64,000 nt of DNA from an endosymbiont 'TC1' of Trimyema compressum (GCF_001584725.1 NZ_CP014606.1:1116001-1180000), one strand, 5' to 3'; positions 37,550 through 48,499 are shown, counted from the first letter of the stretch. Translations and numbers: made by a program. Notes: generated by a model not told the origin, from the sequence alone.

Positions 37550-39870
37550 CTATTCATACTCTTTTAAGGATTAAGATAATGATATCCTATTTAAATGTCT
37601 CTTGGGAAAAAATAAGGCTAAACGATAAATCACCAACACCAGTATTAATCCTCCCAGTATTTGCCAAATATTTACTGAAACTGGAAAAGCCATACCTAAA
37701 GTCTGTGTTGTATATACAATAAGCCATTGAAATGAATAGTAGCCTAACCAAATAGACAATAAATAAGCAACGATTACAATAGGAGTATACGCATTCATAA
37801 GCATAGAAGACATTTCTTTATTTTTGTAGCCTAAAACCTTTAAAAGTGAAATAACTTTTTTATTTTCATCTACAATTAAATTCGAAACAACAAATATTAC
37901 AATGAAAGCAATTAGAGCTGCAATGAAAATAACGACACCCATCATCTGATTGGCTAACGATAAATAGTTAGCCAAATTAGCGTTTGTAGTTTTTCCAGCA
38001 GAGATAAGTACATATGAAGCCTCGCTATCACTAGTAGGTTCCATACTATATTTCCCATTATAAGTGCCTGTACTATACTCCATTATACTATTAATTTTAT
38101 CTTTATCATAGTATATATTCTGAGACAAATAATTATCGTATACGTTTTCAATAGGTAAAGTTACTTCTTTTTTACAGTTTAATCTAAACTTGTAAGTGAA
38201 AATGTCAATAAATCTCCAATTTCCAAACCATATGTAATAGCAAAGTTCTTGGTTATTACAACCCCATTTGTCAGTAGATAATTTAAGGAATTTCCATCAA
38301 AATCTTCTAAAACAAGGCGTTGGCTATTAGCTTGCAATCCAAATACTTGACGTTCTGTTGTAGAAGAATTCCCTACCAATGAAGGAATAGGCACATCTTT
38401 TCCCTGTCTAGTTATTTTAATAGGATCAGCATTTAAAACAAGAAAAGGTTCATATCCTTGTTGCAAAGGCAATTGATTTTCAGCAATATTGGTTCTATAA
38501 ATAGTCTCGTAATTATAGTTAGCGCCTTTAATACCCTCATTAATTAAACTATTAACCATAGTAGTACCTACAAAAAATAACATAATTAATAAACCTGCAC
38601 TGAATACCCCAAAGAAAACCCCTGCTATTCTGCTAATTGAGCGACTTGCTGTATTATACTTAAAACGGCCTTTAAAAGAAAGCTTGTTGGTTATTTTATG
38701 AACCCCTTTACTAATCCAACTTATCTCCATACTTTCCACATCATAAAGAAGTCGCAAAGGAGCTTTTTACTCATAGATAAAGCAAAGAAATATGTTACTA
38801 AGGCTAATATTAAGGTAATTGCTATAATTAGTCCAAATAAAATTACCATATTTGGCGATTGATTTTTAAAAAGAATATTATAGAACTGAGCATAAATGCT
38901 CATCATTGATGGATAGGCTAAGTAACCAATAAGAACACCTAATGATGACCCAATAAATCCAACACTAGCTCCATAGATAATATAACTTTTAGCAATTTTA
39001 TTGCTAGAATAACCCATAGCTTTTAAAACACCAATCTGCTTTCTTTCTAAATTAATTCTTTTTTTAGTAACTAAAACTAATAAAAAATCCTGTTAGAATT
39101 AACACAAAAGTAATAAAAATATAAGCCATGTCACCTGTTGATTGAATTTTTAATGTAGCACCACTGATTCTTAATAGATTATCTCTAAAACTAATATTTG
39201 CAAAGAAAAGATCCTCTTCCATTGTTTTTTGAATTTCAGCAGTATTTACATTATTATTAAACAGTCCTAAGTAGTATTTTGATTCTATACCATTGACACG
39301 CATTAGCCCATCTGCAGTCATATACGCAACAGTTTGAGTCTTATAGCCATACACTAACTCTGATGGGTTAAAAACAGGATAAAGGTAGTCAGAAATATAA
39401 GCAAATCCTACCACATTATACTTCCACACCATCAATACTGTAATGCTCTCCAATTACAATATTATTAAAATTTGCGAATGTTTCTTCAACAGAAATTTCT
39501 TGTTCATTTTCTGGTAAACGTCCTTTTTTGTAAGTAAGGCTTACTAATGTGCTCATTAGGAGTTGCTGCTAGCACAACAAAATCTTGGCCATTAACTTTA
39601 AAGTCAATTCTTTTTCCTGTCTGGCCTCATAGATAAAACCATATTTTTCACTAATTTTATCAAGGCTAAATCCTTGAGAATTAAGAACAGGCGAAAAAAT
39701 AAAATCTTCAACTTTTTCTTCATTCAAGTAATTATTTGTAGCATTACCTAAAACAAAAGATGTTGTATTAAATACAACAAATAAAACTACAGATAAAAAA
39801 ATAAAACAATCAAACTTATAAACTGTGCTTTTCTTTTTAAAATACTCCTCAAAACATTTTTAAACAACAT
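37550..39870 (-). pseudogene. Large FtsX-type ABC permease, broken (paralogue, set 1)
   Basis: A second permease with the same plan as the one at 34530. MLFKNVLRSILKRKAQFISL begins at 39870. Pieces run through the extracellular region (39064-39453), KAMGYSSNKIAKSYIIYGAS (first FtsX core), LSFKGRFKYNTASRSISRIA and SLLKVLGYKNKEMSSMLMNA (second core). An in-frame TAA after NRISLS is followed by SLKEYE and the true stop at 37550. At least five frames are needed. The shared layout suggests an old duplication. Confidence 0.85.
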
Positions 39871-39892
39871 TTAAACACCACCCACTTCAAAT

Positions 39893-39924
39893 AAAAGCAG
39901 ATTGAAACTAATCAATCTGCTTTT
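39893..39924 (-). terminator. Terminator after the MacA-like gene
   Basis: AAAGCAGATTGA and TCAATCTGCTTTT pair, with a T-rich tail in the minus direction. It separates the MacAB-like set from the permease gene downstream. Confidence 0.75.
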
Positions 39925-39951
39925 GCTACTCGTTTATCTATTAATGGATTA

Positions 39952-40954
39952 TTAAAAAACCATCACCATTTCATTTGCGTTTTTTCAGCTTTTTCTACAA
40001 AAACTTCTTGTCCTCCAACTAATCCCTCAGTAATCTCTACAAAGTCGTTACCAACGGTACCTACAGATACTTCTTTTGTTACTAGTGCGCCAGCTTCATC
40101 AACTATATTAACTCACCTTTGCCATTACCCGTTAAGACAATGGAATTCAATGGTAAGCGGAGCACATTCTCTACATTAGCAGCAAAAAGATCAGCTTCGC
40201 CCGTCATACCCGTTTTAAAATCAGAGTCTACTTCATCCAAGACAATTTGTACATCATAAGAAGTTTTACCATTTGTACCAACTGTTCCAGTTCCATCTAC
40301 TTGCTTTACTTTGCCGGTAAAAACTCTATCCGGAAATGCTTTTAGTCTTATATTAGCTGTTTGATTAGAAAATACACTAACAATATCTGTTTCATTAATA
40401 GTTGTTCGTAATGTATAAGGTGAATCATCTATTATAAGTATAGCTGGTTTTGTAACATCTGTCACTACTTGTTTGCTTATTACATTAACTTCTTCTACTT
40501 TACCATTAATATGAGTTCTTAATGTTACAGATTCCTTCTCTGAGCTATTTTGTTGGATAGGATTACTTGCATTGGTAACATTGCTTTTTGTTCCATCAGT
40601 TGTCATATCAATCACTTTCCAACCTTTTTCAATTCTATCTCCCACCCCATAATATACCTTGTCAATTGTAGCGCCATTTTCTGCGGAAATAGATTCCTGT
40701 TGAGCAGGTAATAAATTACCTGTCACATTAATTGTTTTTGATACACTTCCAATTTCTACTGGAATCCCATTTTGAGGTTTAACAGGGGCAACAACTTCTG
40801 CTTGTTGATTATTTTTTAATAGAACATTTGCTGCTAAGTAACCTACTCCACTAAAAACACCAATAACCACAACGGCAATTAGAATTCTAAACCAAATTTT
40901 ATTTTTTACTGAACCTTTATCTCTACTCACTGTTTTTCTCCCCTTATTACTCAT
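39952..40954 (-). pseudogene. Efflux periplasmic-adaptor-type subunit (MacA/YknX-like), frameshifted
   Basis: A membrane-fusion protein with an N-terminal anchor (IWFRILIAVVVIGVFSGVGY). It shows the lipoyl-like start ISAENGATIDKVYYGVGDRI, HINGKVEEVNVISKQVVTDV and a beta-barrel region (NIRLKAFPDRVFTGKVKQVD). The frame stops at 40103 after GNGKGELI. The membrane-proximal end (VDEAGALVTKEVSVGTVGND, FVEITEGLVGGQEVFVEKAE) follows in another frame. One or two indels. It overlaps the permease upstream by eight bases. Confidence 0.85.
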
Positions 40955-42272
40955 TTCGAATTGCCTCTAAAGGACTGATTCTAGCAGCTTTATTAGCTGG
41001 TAAAAATCCTGCAATCATACCAATAACTGTTGATATAACTAATAAACCAATAATTAATGTTGGATCAAATTTAAATGGAAATGCAATTGGATCTCCTGTA
41101 CCAGAAATGTTACTCTCTAAAAGACCTCCAAGTACATAAGTGAAAATCTCACCTAGTATTATTCCAATTAAACCACCAGTAAAAACAATAAATCCAGCTT
41201 CACATAAGAACATTTGTCTTATTGCAGAAATAGGCGCTCCTAATACCTTCATAACACCAATCTCCTTATTTCTTTCTAAAACCGACATATACACTGTATT
41301 CATAATATTAATCGTTGCAACTAATAAAGCAATGGCAGCAATACCACCAAGAATAACCTTGACAGCAGAAAACATCATGTTAAATTGCTCAATAATGCTA
41401 TTTAAAGAAAAAACCTGATAACCCATAGTTTTAATTTCATTCGAAACCCTATCAACATCTTGTTCATTAGCAACTTTTACATTAACTGAAGCATAAGTTT
41501 TTTCACCATCTTTTTCTTGTGTAACCAGTTGGCTATACCAATTGTTTAGTTCTTCAACCCTATCGCTCATCATATAAACTTTAGGTCCTGAGCCAGAACC
41601 CATATTCATTACACTATCATTTTTTTAAAACACCAACAACTGTAAAGGTTTGAGCATTTTCTCTTTGTTGATTTTCCCCTTCTTTTGACTTAACACTTTC
41701 TTCTTGTGTTAATGTCACCTTTCTTCCAATAAAATCAAAAGAAGAAGGTAACGTTGTTGTATCTTTTCCCGAATCCTCTAGTCGCTCTCCACTTTGAGTA
41801 AATTCAAAGGATTTATTAGCTTCTTCACCAATTAAGATTTCATTGTTTCTTTCTGGTAAATGTCCTCTTAACAAATCAAATTCATATTTAGCTTCTTTGT
41901 CTCTAAAATAGCCAAGAATACTACTACTAGATTCATAGTAACTAAATCCAAGACGAGCACTGCCAGCTAATTGAATATTTAGCAAAACAGCAACAACTCC
42001 AGACAGCTGAGACAAATCTAAATCTTTTTCTTTAACACCATTTTTTGTTAAATCAACCTTATTAATTGCCATAGAAGGCATTACTGTAATACTCTTAATA
42101 TCTCCCATTTTAGAGAAAGCTTCTTTATTAATATCTTGAAGACCTGTACTCAATGAAATAATTGTTAAAACAGCACCAATACCAATTATTACCCCAAGCG
42201 CTGTTAAAAAGGTTCTACCTTTTCTTTTTTTAAATTTCTTCTAGCAATTTTAACATTTTCTATTACTTTCAA
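40947..42272 (-). pseudogene. MacB/YknZ-like ABC permease, frameshifted
   Basis: KVIENVKIARRNLKKRKGRT with the first membrane helix (TALGVIIGIGAVLTIISLST) is split by an A-run near 42233. The extracellular domain (41617-42153) stops in another A-run at GVLKK. The FtsX core follows from NMGSGSGPKVYMMSDR through NKEIGVMKVLGAPISAIRQM to ANKAARISPLEAIRNE. Two single-base events in poly-A separate it from an intact permease of about 440 residues. The start may be TTG at 42272. Confidence 0.85.
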
Positions 42273-42275
42273 CGC

Positions 42276-42962
42276 TCAACACCCCCCTAACAAATAACCG
42301 TCTCTCATATTAAAAATACGGTCACATTCAGATGCTAAATCATTATCGTGGGTAACACAATTAAAAATGTTGTATTTTGCTCTTTATTAATTTTTTCAAA
42401 AGACTTAAAACATCCTTACCAATCTTACTATCTAAATTTCCTGTAGGCTCATCTGCTAAAATTACAGGTGGATCAGCTGCTAATGCTCTAGCTATGGAAA
42501 CTCTTTGTTGTTGATCACCACTTAGCTCTGTTGGCTTATGATTCATACGGTCTTTCAAGCCAACAATCTCCAATGTTGCTTCAGCTTTTTCCATTCTTTC
42601 TTTTTTCCCCATCCCTAAAAAAATAAGAGGTAACTCAACATTCTCTTTTGCTGTTAAATAACTCATTAAATTATAGGATTGAAAAATAAAGCCAATATTT
42701 TCTGCCTAAAATAACATAATTCTTTTTCAGACATCGAGCTTATTTTACTACTATTAATAAAAATATCGCCTTTTGTAGGCTTCATGAGACCTGCAATCAA
42801 ATTTAATAAAGTAGATTTGCCCGACCCAGAAGATCCACAAAGAGAAACAAATTCCCCTGGTTCGATTTTGAAATTAATATCATGTAAAATAGGCACCTTC
42901 AATTTACCCATAATAAATTCATGATATAGATAATGGACTTCAACCATTCTCCAATTCCCCAT
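42276..42962 (-). pseudogene. MacB/YknY-like ABC ATPase, frameshifted
   Basis: Walker [20 protein letters not shown] is present. The Q-loop region is broken (ALFFNPII in place of a GFIFQSYNL-type motif). The signature reads LSGDQQQRVSIARAL, with Asp replacing the second Gly of LSGGQ, an unusual change even without the frameshifts. Walker B PPVILADEPTGNLD follows, and the H-loop (LIVTHDNDL) needs another shift. It starts divergently from padR. Confidence 0.85.
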
Positions 42963-43115
42963 TTCTTTTATACTAAATAAAATACTACGTTATTTATGTA
43001 AATAATAACAACCTATCATACATTGTAACATTCCTAAAGCAGTGCTACAAGACAACTTTTTACCATATTTCTTTCAATAATGTAAGAAACTTTTAGAAAA
43101 TCATCAACAATACTA

Positions 43116-43146
43116 TTGACTTTATAATACTATGCATTATATACTA
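43116..43146 (+). promoter_or_regulatory. padR promoter with overlapping inverted repeat
   Basis: TTGACT and TATACT are 18 bases apart. Between them TATAAT and ATTATA arms face each other across seven bases (ACTATGC). PadR proteins often bind such repeats at their own promoters. Confidence 0.6.
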
Positions 43147-43168
43147 TTGTCTAGGAAGGAGAATCAAT

Positions 43169-43489
43169 ATGGATAATCAACTTAAAAAAGGGTTTCTCGA
43201 AACATGTGTGTTGGCTAATTTAAAAAAAGCAGATTCATATGGCTATAAGATTATTCAGGAGATAACCCCTTTAATAAAAACATCTGAATCAACCCTTTAT
43301 CCAGTTTTACGGCGCTTAGAAGACAAAAAACTAGTTTCTACTTATTCGAAAGAATACAATGGCCGACTGAGAAAATATTATCAACTAACAGCAACTGGAA
43401 ATAAAAAACTAAATGAATTTAAAAAAGAAGCAGAGCATATAACGCATATTATGGACTATATTTTAGAGAAGGGAGGCCCTTATGAATAA
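43169..43489 (+). CDS. PadR-family transcriptional regulator
   Basis: The 106-residue winged-helix repressor has MDNQLKKGFLETCVLANLKK, SYGYKIIQEI, STLYPVLRRLEDKKLVSTY and the wing GRLRKYYQLTATG, then a C-terminal dimer helix. GGAAGGAG precedes the ATG. It overlaps the DUF1700 gene by eight bases, the standard arrangement, and is divergent from the MacAB-like operon it may once have controlled. Intact. Confidence 0.92.
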   Translation: MDNQLKKGFLETCVLANLKKADSYGYKIIQEITPLIKTSESTLYPVLRRLEDKKLVSTYSKEYNGRLRKYYQLTATGNKKLNEFKKEAEHITHIMDYILEKGGPYE

Positions 43490-44108
43490 AGAAGTATTTT
43501 TAGAAAATTTAAAACAAAAGATTACATCAATTCCTAAAAAAGAACAATACAAAATGATCTTCTACTATGATGAATATATTTCTGATGCTGTTGAAGCTGG
43601 ACAGATAGAAGCGGAAGTTATCAATGCAATTGGATCAATTGACTCTCTTGCTGAACAACTACTTGAAAACTATGATAAAGAAAAGGTTTTTACTGAAGCA
43701 AAAGAAAAGCCTACATTATCAAACGGTTTTAAAGTGCTGATTGCATTACTAGCCTTATTTAGCGTACCATTAACTATTCCATTAGTAATTTTCGTATTTG
43801 TTTTAGCACTTGCATTTATTTTGCTAATTGTCGCAATACTTGTTGCTTTCTTAGCTTCATCCATTGCTTTACTGATTACATCAATTGGCCTAATCGTCAC
43901 AGCCGTTCAAGCATTAGTCATTGCACCTGGCTATGGCCTAGCCTTATTTGCACCGGCATTAATTAACTTTGGTCTTGGCATATTGCTATTACCAGCTTTA
44001 GTAAAATTAGTTCACTTGGCTATTAAGCTCTTTGCATTTTTAGGTAATAAATTAAGCAGTGCAATAAAAAGAAAAGATAAAAAACAAAACAAATTAATTG
44101 TAAACTAG
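43482..44108 (+). CDS. DUF1700 (HAAS) membrane protein
   Basis: A partner of PadR-type regulators. The N-terminal HAAS domain (MNKEVFLENLKQKITSIPKK, YYDEYISDAVEAGQ) is followed by four hydrophobic helices from about residue 80 and a basic tail. It probably senses an envelope signal for the regulator. The 208 residues are intact. Confidence 0.88.
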   Translation: MNKEVFLENLKQKITSIPKKEQYKMIFYYDEYISDAVEAGQIEAEVINAIGSIDSLAEQLLENYDKEKVFTEAKEKPTLSNGFKVLIALLALFSVPLTIPLVIFVFVLALAFILLIVAILVAFLASSIALLITSIGLIVTAVQALVIAPGYGLALFAPALINFGLGILLLPALVKLVHLAIKLFAFLGNKLSSAIKRKDKKQNKLIVN

Positions 44109-44178
44109 TTTTCTTATGCAAATTACTATTAATACTCTAAATAATACTCTAAAAATAAAAAATGAAAGGAACTTAATT

Positions 44179-45121
44179 ATGGAAAAAACCAATTAGAAAA
44201 GCTGCTTTTATTGCCCTTATTATAACAATTACTGGTTTTCTACTACTTTTAACCAGCTTAGTTTTTTTGGAAATAATGTTCTGTCTCCCTATAGAGCTGG
44301 TAATTATAAAGAAGAAAGTTTGTCATTTACAAAAAAACAAGTTCAAGATATTGATATTGCCTTAGCTTCTAAAAACTTAATAATCAAGGAAGGAACTAAT
44401 GAAAATGGTAGCTTAAAGTACAGCTATTTTAAAGATGATAAAATCACTTCAAAAATTGATGGCAATACTCTAACTATGAAAGAACAAGAAAAGTGGCGCT
44501 TATTTCTTGTTGATATTTCAGGTTTCATGAATTTTCCAACACAAAACGGAACAGAAAAGATTTACGTTGAATTAACATTGTCAAAAGATTCTAATCTAAA
44601 CAATATTAAAATCAGAACAGCAAGTGGTGATATTTCTATTGAAAATGTTAAAGCCAATGACCTTGCTCTAGATGTAGCAAGCGGTAATATAAAACTGACA
44701 AATATCGGAACAACAAACTTAACATTATCATCAGTCAATGGAGACAAAGTATTGAGTAATATTGAAGCAGATTCCCTAAATATAAATTCTGTTAGTGGTA
44801 ATGTTACAAAAACAATATAAAAGCTAAAGCAATTAAATTTAGTTCTGCCTCTGGTGATTTAATAGGTGATAAATTATTATTTAATACTTTGGATATTGAC
44901 ATGGTGAGTGGCAACACAAAGCTTTTTAATATTGAAGGTAGCGAAAAAGATTACCATATTAACAGTGATATAGTCAGTGGTAAATTATCCATTGATAATA
45001 AAAAAATCAGCGGTTTTAGTAGTGAATTAAATAATTCAAATGCAACAAAAAATCAATTAAAATTAGAGGAGCCAGTGGTGATACTTCCTTATTTTTTTTG
45101 CAAATGATACATTGTAAATGA
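44179..45121 (+). pseudogene. DUF4097 beta-helix envelope protein, broken
   Basis: Third member of the PadR-DUF1700-DUF4097 set. MEKTN is followed by an early in-frame stop. The membrane anchor can be seen in other frames. The main body (44320-44820) shows the repeating right-handed beta-helix pattern: IKIRTASGDISIENVKANDL, ALDVASGNIKLTNIGTTNLT and LNINSVSGNV. A frameshift near 44815 leads to KFSSASGDLIGDKLLFNTLD and DIDMVSGNTKLFNIEGSEKD, and another near the end (GASGDTSLFFL). Confidence 0.85.
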
Positions 45122-45161
45122 AATAGAAGACTTTGGATTAATTCCAAAGTCTTCTATTTCA
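45119..45161. terminator. Bidirectional terminator between DUF4097 and GNAT genes
   Basis: GAAATAGAAGACTTTGGA pairs with TCCAAAGTCTTCTATTTC. It serves convergent transcripts ending at 45121 (+) and 45159 (-). Confidence 0.85.
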
Positions 45162-45638
45162 TTTATCAGTTAAATCTAAAATAAAAATACTACCATCCTT
45201 ATAGGGATGATTAAGGGTTATGGAAACATCTTCAAACCCTACAGCTCTAAAACCATTTCTAATATAAAAATTATAGGATTCTTTTGCTTCATCAGGGGCA
45301 CTAATGATAATTTAATCCAACTTATTGCGACTAGCGAATTCTAATATTTTACCGTAAAGAATTCCACCAATGCCAACTTTTCGGTAGGACTTCATAATAA
45401 AAAAGCGTCTAAAAACACCTCTATTATCCTTAATTTGTAATCCCACAGTCCCAATCACATGATCTTCACTATCCACTGCTATATAAAAACAGCCATTTGC
45501 CAAGTAATTATTATAAATATCTAACAAATCTTTTTGTTCTTCTAAGGTCAAACCCATTTGGTATTCTGAATTTTGAATTTTTAAAATCAAACGAATAACT
45601 TCATCTTTATACTTCTTTTCAAACATTTTAATTTCCAT
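45159..45638 (-). pseudogene. GNAT acetyltransferase with one in-frame TAA
   Basis: The acetyl-CoA region is FFIMKSYRKVGIGGILYGKI, with LEFASRNKLD before TAA at 45312. The same frame continues IIISAPDEAKESYNFYIRNG, FRAVGFEDVSITLNHPYKD to the stop at 45159. The family usually has a charged or polar residue at the stop position. A single substitution restores 159 residues. The specificity is unknown. Confidence 0.82.
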
Positions 45639-45653
45639 TGTGAAACCTCCCTG

Positions 45654-45929
45654 TTATCCCTTATCAGAAGCACATGATAAACATAAATTTGAAATATTAA
45701 TATGGAAACTAAAACCACATTGCTCATCCATGCTTTCATAAATAGTGTCAATCAATCCAATTATTTTATTTTTTGAACCAAATACTGTTGTAGACATAAC
45801 ACCGATTGAATATTCTAATTCACTGTCCTTAATTAACTCTAAAACAGACTCTATATCTTTCAAATAATCTTTAGAATCAATAGATGAAAAGTTTAATTCC
45901 GCTGAAATCACTTTCTCCATAATCCGCAT
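45654..45929 (-). CDS. YkoF/MTH1187-family thiamine-binding-like protein
   Basis: KVISAELNFSSIDSKDYLKD, SIGVMSTTVFGSKNKI and FSFHINISNLCLSCAS match the ferredoxin-like fold of the YkoF/MTH1187 families, which bind thiamine or its pyrimidine. The 91 residues are intact. A downstream ATG (45920) is a possible alternative start. It overlaps the end of the methyltransferase remnant. Confidence 0.65.
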   Translation of the reverse strand: MRIMEKVISAELNFSSIDSKDYLKDIESVLELIKDSELEYSIGVMSTTVFGSKNKIIGLIDTIYESMDEQCGFSFHINISNLCLSCASDKG

Positions 45930-46583
45930 ATATAACCGCCTCTTTCTCCATTAATTTTTTCTTCTAAATTGTTTATATCAAGCAAAGATTCATCAATATT
46001 TGGGGGAATAAATAGTCCCTTCCTTATTGTTTCAAGATTATCCTTACAAATTCTTTCCATTTCTTTCTCAGAGATAAAAGTGGCATATTTAAAAATTGCA
46101 AAAAAACTACTTTCTTTTTTTCAATTCTTCTTCATAAAAATCAAACCACGAGCTATCTTTGTTAATGGTTCCAAAAACAACTGGCCCTTTTTTTTACACT
46201 TTCTAACATTAAAGAAATTGCCGTTTCTTTATCCTGCATAAACTCAAGAACTGTATTTGAGCAAACACTATCAAAAGCATCTTTAAATGAAAGCTCTAAA
46301 ATATCCTTGTTAATAAATGTAATTTTTACATGCTCTTTAGCTGCATTATCTTTAGCTTTTTTAACATTTCCTCCGACACATCAATACCTGTAACCTCACA
46401 ACCTAATTTAGCTAATTTTATTGAAAAGTTTCCAGTACCACATCCCACATCCAGTATCCGCATCCCTTTTTGAGGTTTAAGTAAATCAAAAGCAATTGCT
46501 GTTTCTACAACATCAGCATATTTTCCAAGCTTCATATCAAACCATGCATCATAAATGGAAGCATCCTTATCAAATATTGCCAT
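45908..46583 (-). pseudogene. SAM-dependent class I methyltransferase, frameshifted
   Basis: MAIFDKDASIYDAWFDMKLG follows GGAG and starts at 46583. Motif I GMRILDVGCGTGNFSIKLAK and motif II CEVTGIDVSEEML are clear. A frameshift near 46350 leads to HVKITFINKDILELSFKDAF, DSVCSNTVLEFMQDKETAIS, and another to VVFGTINKDSSWFDFYEEEL. The C-terminal part is spread over several frames, ending GGYICGLWRK at 45908. Substrate unknown. Confidence 0.82.
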
Positions 46584-46765
46584 TTTCACGTCTCCTTCAA
46601 TTATACAACTATTCATAATATGCCTCTTATTTTACCATGTTTTAATAAATATTCATAATTTTAAGATAAAAACAGTATTGTGAATTAACCCTTAAAATAT
46701 TTATTATTATAAGAATATGTTATAATAAGTTAGACTCATTTAAATAGACTAAAGGAGACAGTGTT

Positions 46766-47080
46766 ATGGAAAACAAACACACAAATCATAATGAGAATAA
46801 ACATAATAAAAATAATAATTCAAGATTTGGTTTTTCTACAGCCAGCTTAATTTTAGGCATTCTCGGCTTTTTTCTTGGCTATCTTACACTTGGAATCCCT
46901 TTATCATTGTTAGGTCTAATATTCGGCATAGTAGGGATTGTTAAAAAACAAGGTGGATTGGCTATAGGAGGTACAGTAATCAGCTGTATTGGTATTTTAC
47001 TATCCCTATTTTTTATTATTTTCTTTAATGGTGACCCCTATTACTTTATTAACCAACTAATTACAAAAAAGATTTTTTAA
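46766..47080 (+). CDS. DUF4190-type small membrane protein
   Basis: An Asn/His-rich N-terminus (MENKHTNHNENKHNKNNNSR) precedes two membrane segments (ASLILGILGFFLGYLTLGI and LGLIFGIVGIVKKQGGLAIG), with VISCIGILLSLFFIIFF following. This is the DUF4190 pattern with its G-x-x-x-G-rich turn. AAAGGAG lies upstream. Intact. A decayed relative lies at 53296. Confidence 0.75.
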   Translation: MENKHTNHNENKHNKNNNSRFGFSTASLILGILGFFLGYLTLGIPLSLLGLIFGIVGIVKKQGGLAIGGTVISCIGILLSLFFIIFFNGDPYYFINQLITKKIF

Positions 47081-47204
47081 CAATATGCCATCAAGCAATA
47101 ATAACTTCCAAAATAATATGCAACTGATATTGTCTTTAGTGAAATATTTTCAATTCATTAGCTAAATTGCATACAAAATATAAGTAATTAGATTGGAGAA
47201 AATA

Positions 47205-47474
47205 ATGATTAAAGTAAAACTTTATAGTGACTTAATATGACCATTCTGTTATCTAATGTCTCTCGTGTTGGAGAAACTCGTTGTGTTGGAGAAACTCGTT
47301 AATGAAGAAGATTTTATTAATGCCTATGAAAAACTAGACTTCAAAAGTAATAGAAACCCACACATTACAGACATACCAACAGTGGAAATAAACGGACAAT
47401 ATTACAATGGTCTTTTATCAGAAAATGAACTATTAGCCATCTTAGAGAAACACAAATATTTCAACTTAGAATAA
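47205..47474 (+). pseudogene. DsbA/FrnE-family oxidoreductase, internal deletion
   Basis: MIKVKLYSDLI, an in-frame TGA, then PFCYLM: the TGA replaces the first Cys of the CPFC redox motif. The chain then runs through a doubled VLEKLV (an 18-base tandem repeat) straight to the C-terminus NPHITDIPTVEINGQYYNGL, SENELLAILEKHKY. The whole helical insert of about 120 residues is missing. Confidence 0.75.
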
Positions 47475-47476
47475 CA

Positions 47477-47507
47477 AAGAACACTTCAATTTTGAAGTGT
47501 TCTTTTA
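47477..47507. terminator. Hairpin terminator
   Basis: AAGAACACTTCAA and TTGAAGTGTTCTT pair and are followed by T on the plus strand. It lies after the DsbA-like remnant and before the convergent oxidoreductase remnant. Confidence 0.85.
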
Positions 47508-47513
47508 ACTTAC

Positions 47514-48025
47514 TTATTCTACAAAGTCTCTTAATAATTCCTCCGCTGCTAGTCGTACTTGATATAATAGCTATAGAAACAACTGCTCCGGAATAAACAG
47601 AACTACCAGAGAAATATAAATTATCTAAATAGGAATAATTATTTTTAGGTCTATAACAATTGCTTTGAAGTAATGTTGGCTTTAAACCAAAACAATCGCC
47701 ATTATACGCATTGCATGGTTATCTCTAAACTTTTTTGATATCATCACAATTCTTCGAAAATTATATAGCTTTCAAGATTATCAATTTTAAGAATAGAAGC
47801 AATTCGCTTTAGAATTTTTTTCTAATTTTCCGAGTCACTTCCTGAGCCTACGATAAACCCATTGAAAGTTCTGGCACAGGAAATAATGCATAAATACCAT
47901 CTTTACCTTCAGTAGCCACAGAGTCATCAATTTGAGAAGGACTATATAAATACAAAGGAAAAAATTTCTGTAAATACTCCTTTAAAAATATCCTCAATAT
48001 TCTGATTAAAATCCTCTATAAAGTA
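47514..48025 (-). pseudogene. Phytoene-desaturase-like FAD oxidoreductase, C-terminal remnant
   Basis: Pieces are RYFIEDFNQNIEDIFKGVFT, LYLYSPSQIDDSVATEGKDG, IYALFPVPELSMGL, NAYNGDCFGLKPTLLQSNCY, RPKNNYSYLDNLYFSGSSVY and EELLRDFVE. The order matches the C-terminal half of CrtI-type amine oxidoreductases. The FAD-binding N-terminal half is gone, and many stops and shifts break the rest. Confidence 0.6.
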
Positions 48026-48027
48026 TC

Positions 48028-48385
48028 TTACATGCCCATTCCCATAGAAACCACCTATACTATAAGGGATTAACCAAACTAGCCATACAATTATACTAAG
48101 CTTATGAAATTTTGATTGTTTTTCTTAATAACATAGGTTGCCCATACAGCATGAATAATCATTAAAACAATAGCTAAAACGCCTGTTGTACCGTGAATGC
48201 CACTAAATCCTTCATTTTCATTTGCAATAAAAGACATAAGAAGGTCCCTGTAGTATCACAAGACAAACCTAGCCAAAAACGACCACATACCAAGGTTTTA
48301 GAACTTTTTGAATACGTTCACTCCATACACCAACTGTGTAAAATAATAATGCTGCAGTAATAAAAATAATAGCGAATAATAACAT
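48028..48385 (-). pseudogene. HsmA-type (TIGR03987) membrane protein, frameshifted
   Basis: MLLFAIIFITAALLFYTVGV, WSERIQKVLKPWYVVVF, FWLGLSCDTTGTFLMSF, IHGTTGVLAIVLMIIHAVWA, LSIIVWLVWLIPYSIGGFYG. The order and spacing match the small four-helix HsmA family. At least three indels break the frame. GGAGG precedes the ATG at 48385. Confidence 0.65.
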
Positions 48386-48462
48386 AGCAAACCTCCATCA
48401 TAAATTTTATTAATTTTAACATATCCAATTAATAAAGTCTATCTCACAGACTTATTCCCAAC

Positions 48463-48493
48463 AAATAAAGAGAGCTTTCGCTCTCTTTATTTT
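48463..48493 (-). terminator. Hairpin terminator after the zinc-ribbon gene
   Basis: AAATAAAGAGAGC-TTTC-GCTCTCTTTATTT is a near-perfect stem with a T/A-rich end, lying just past the zinc-ribbon stop. Confidence 0.85.
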
Positions 48494-48499
48494 CAATTA

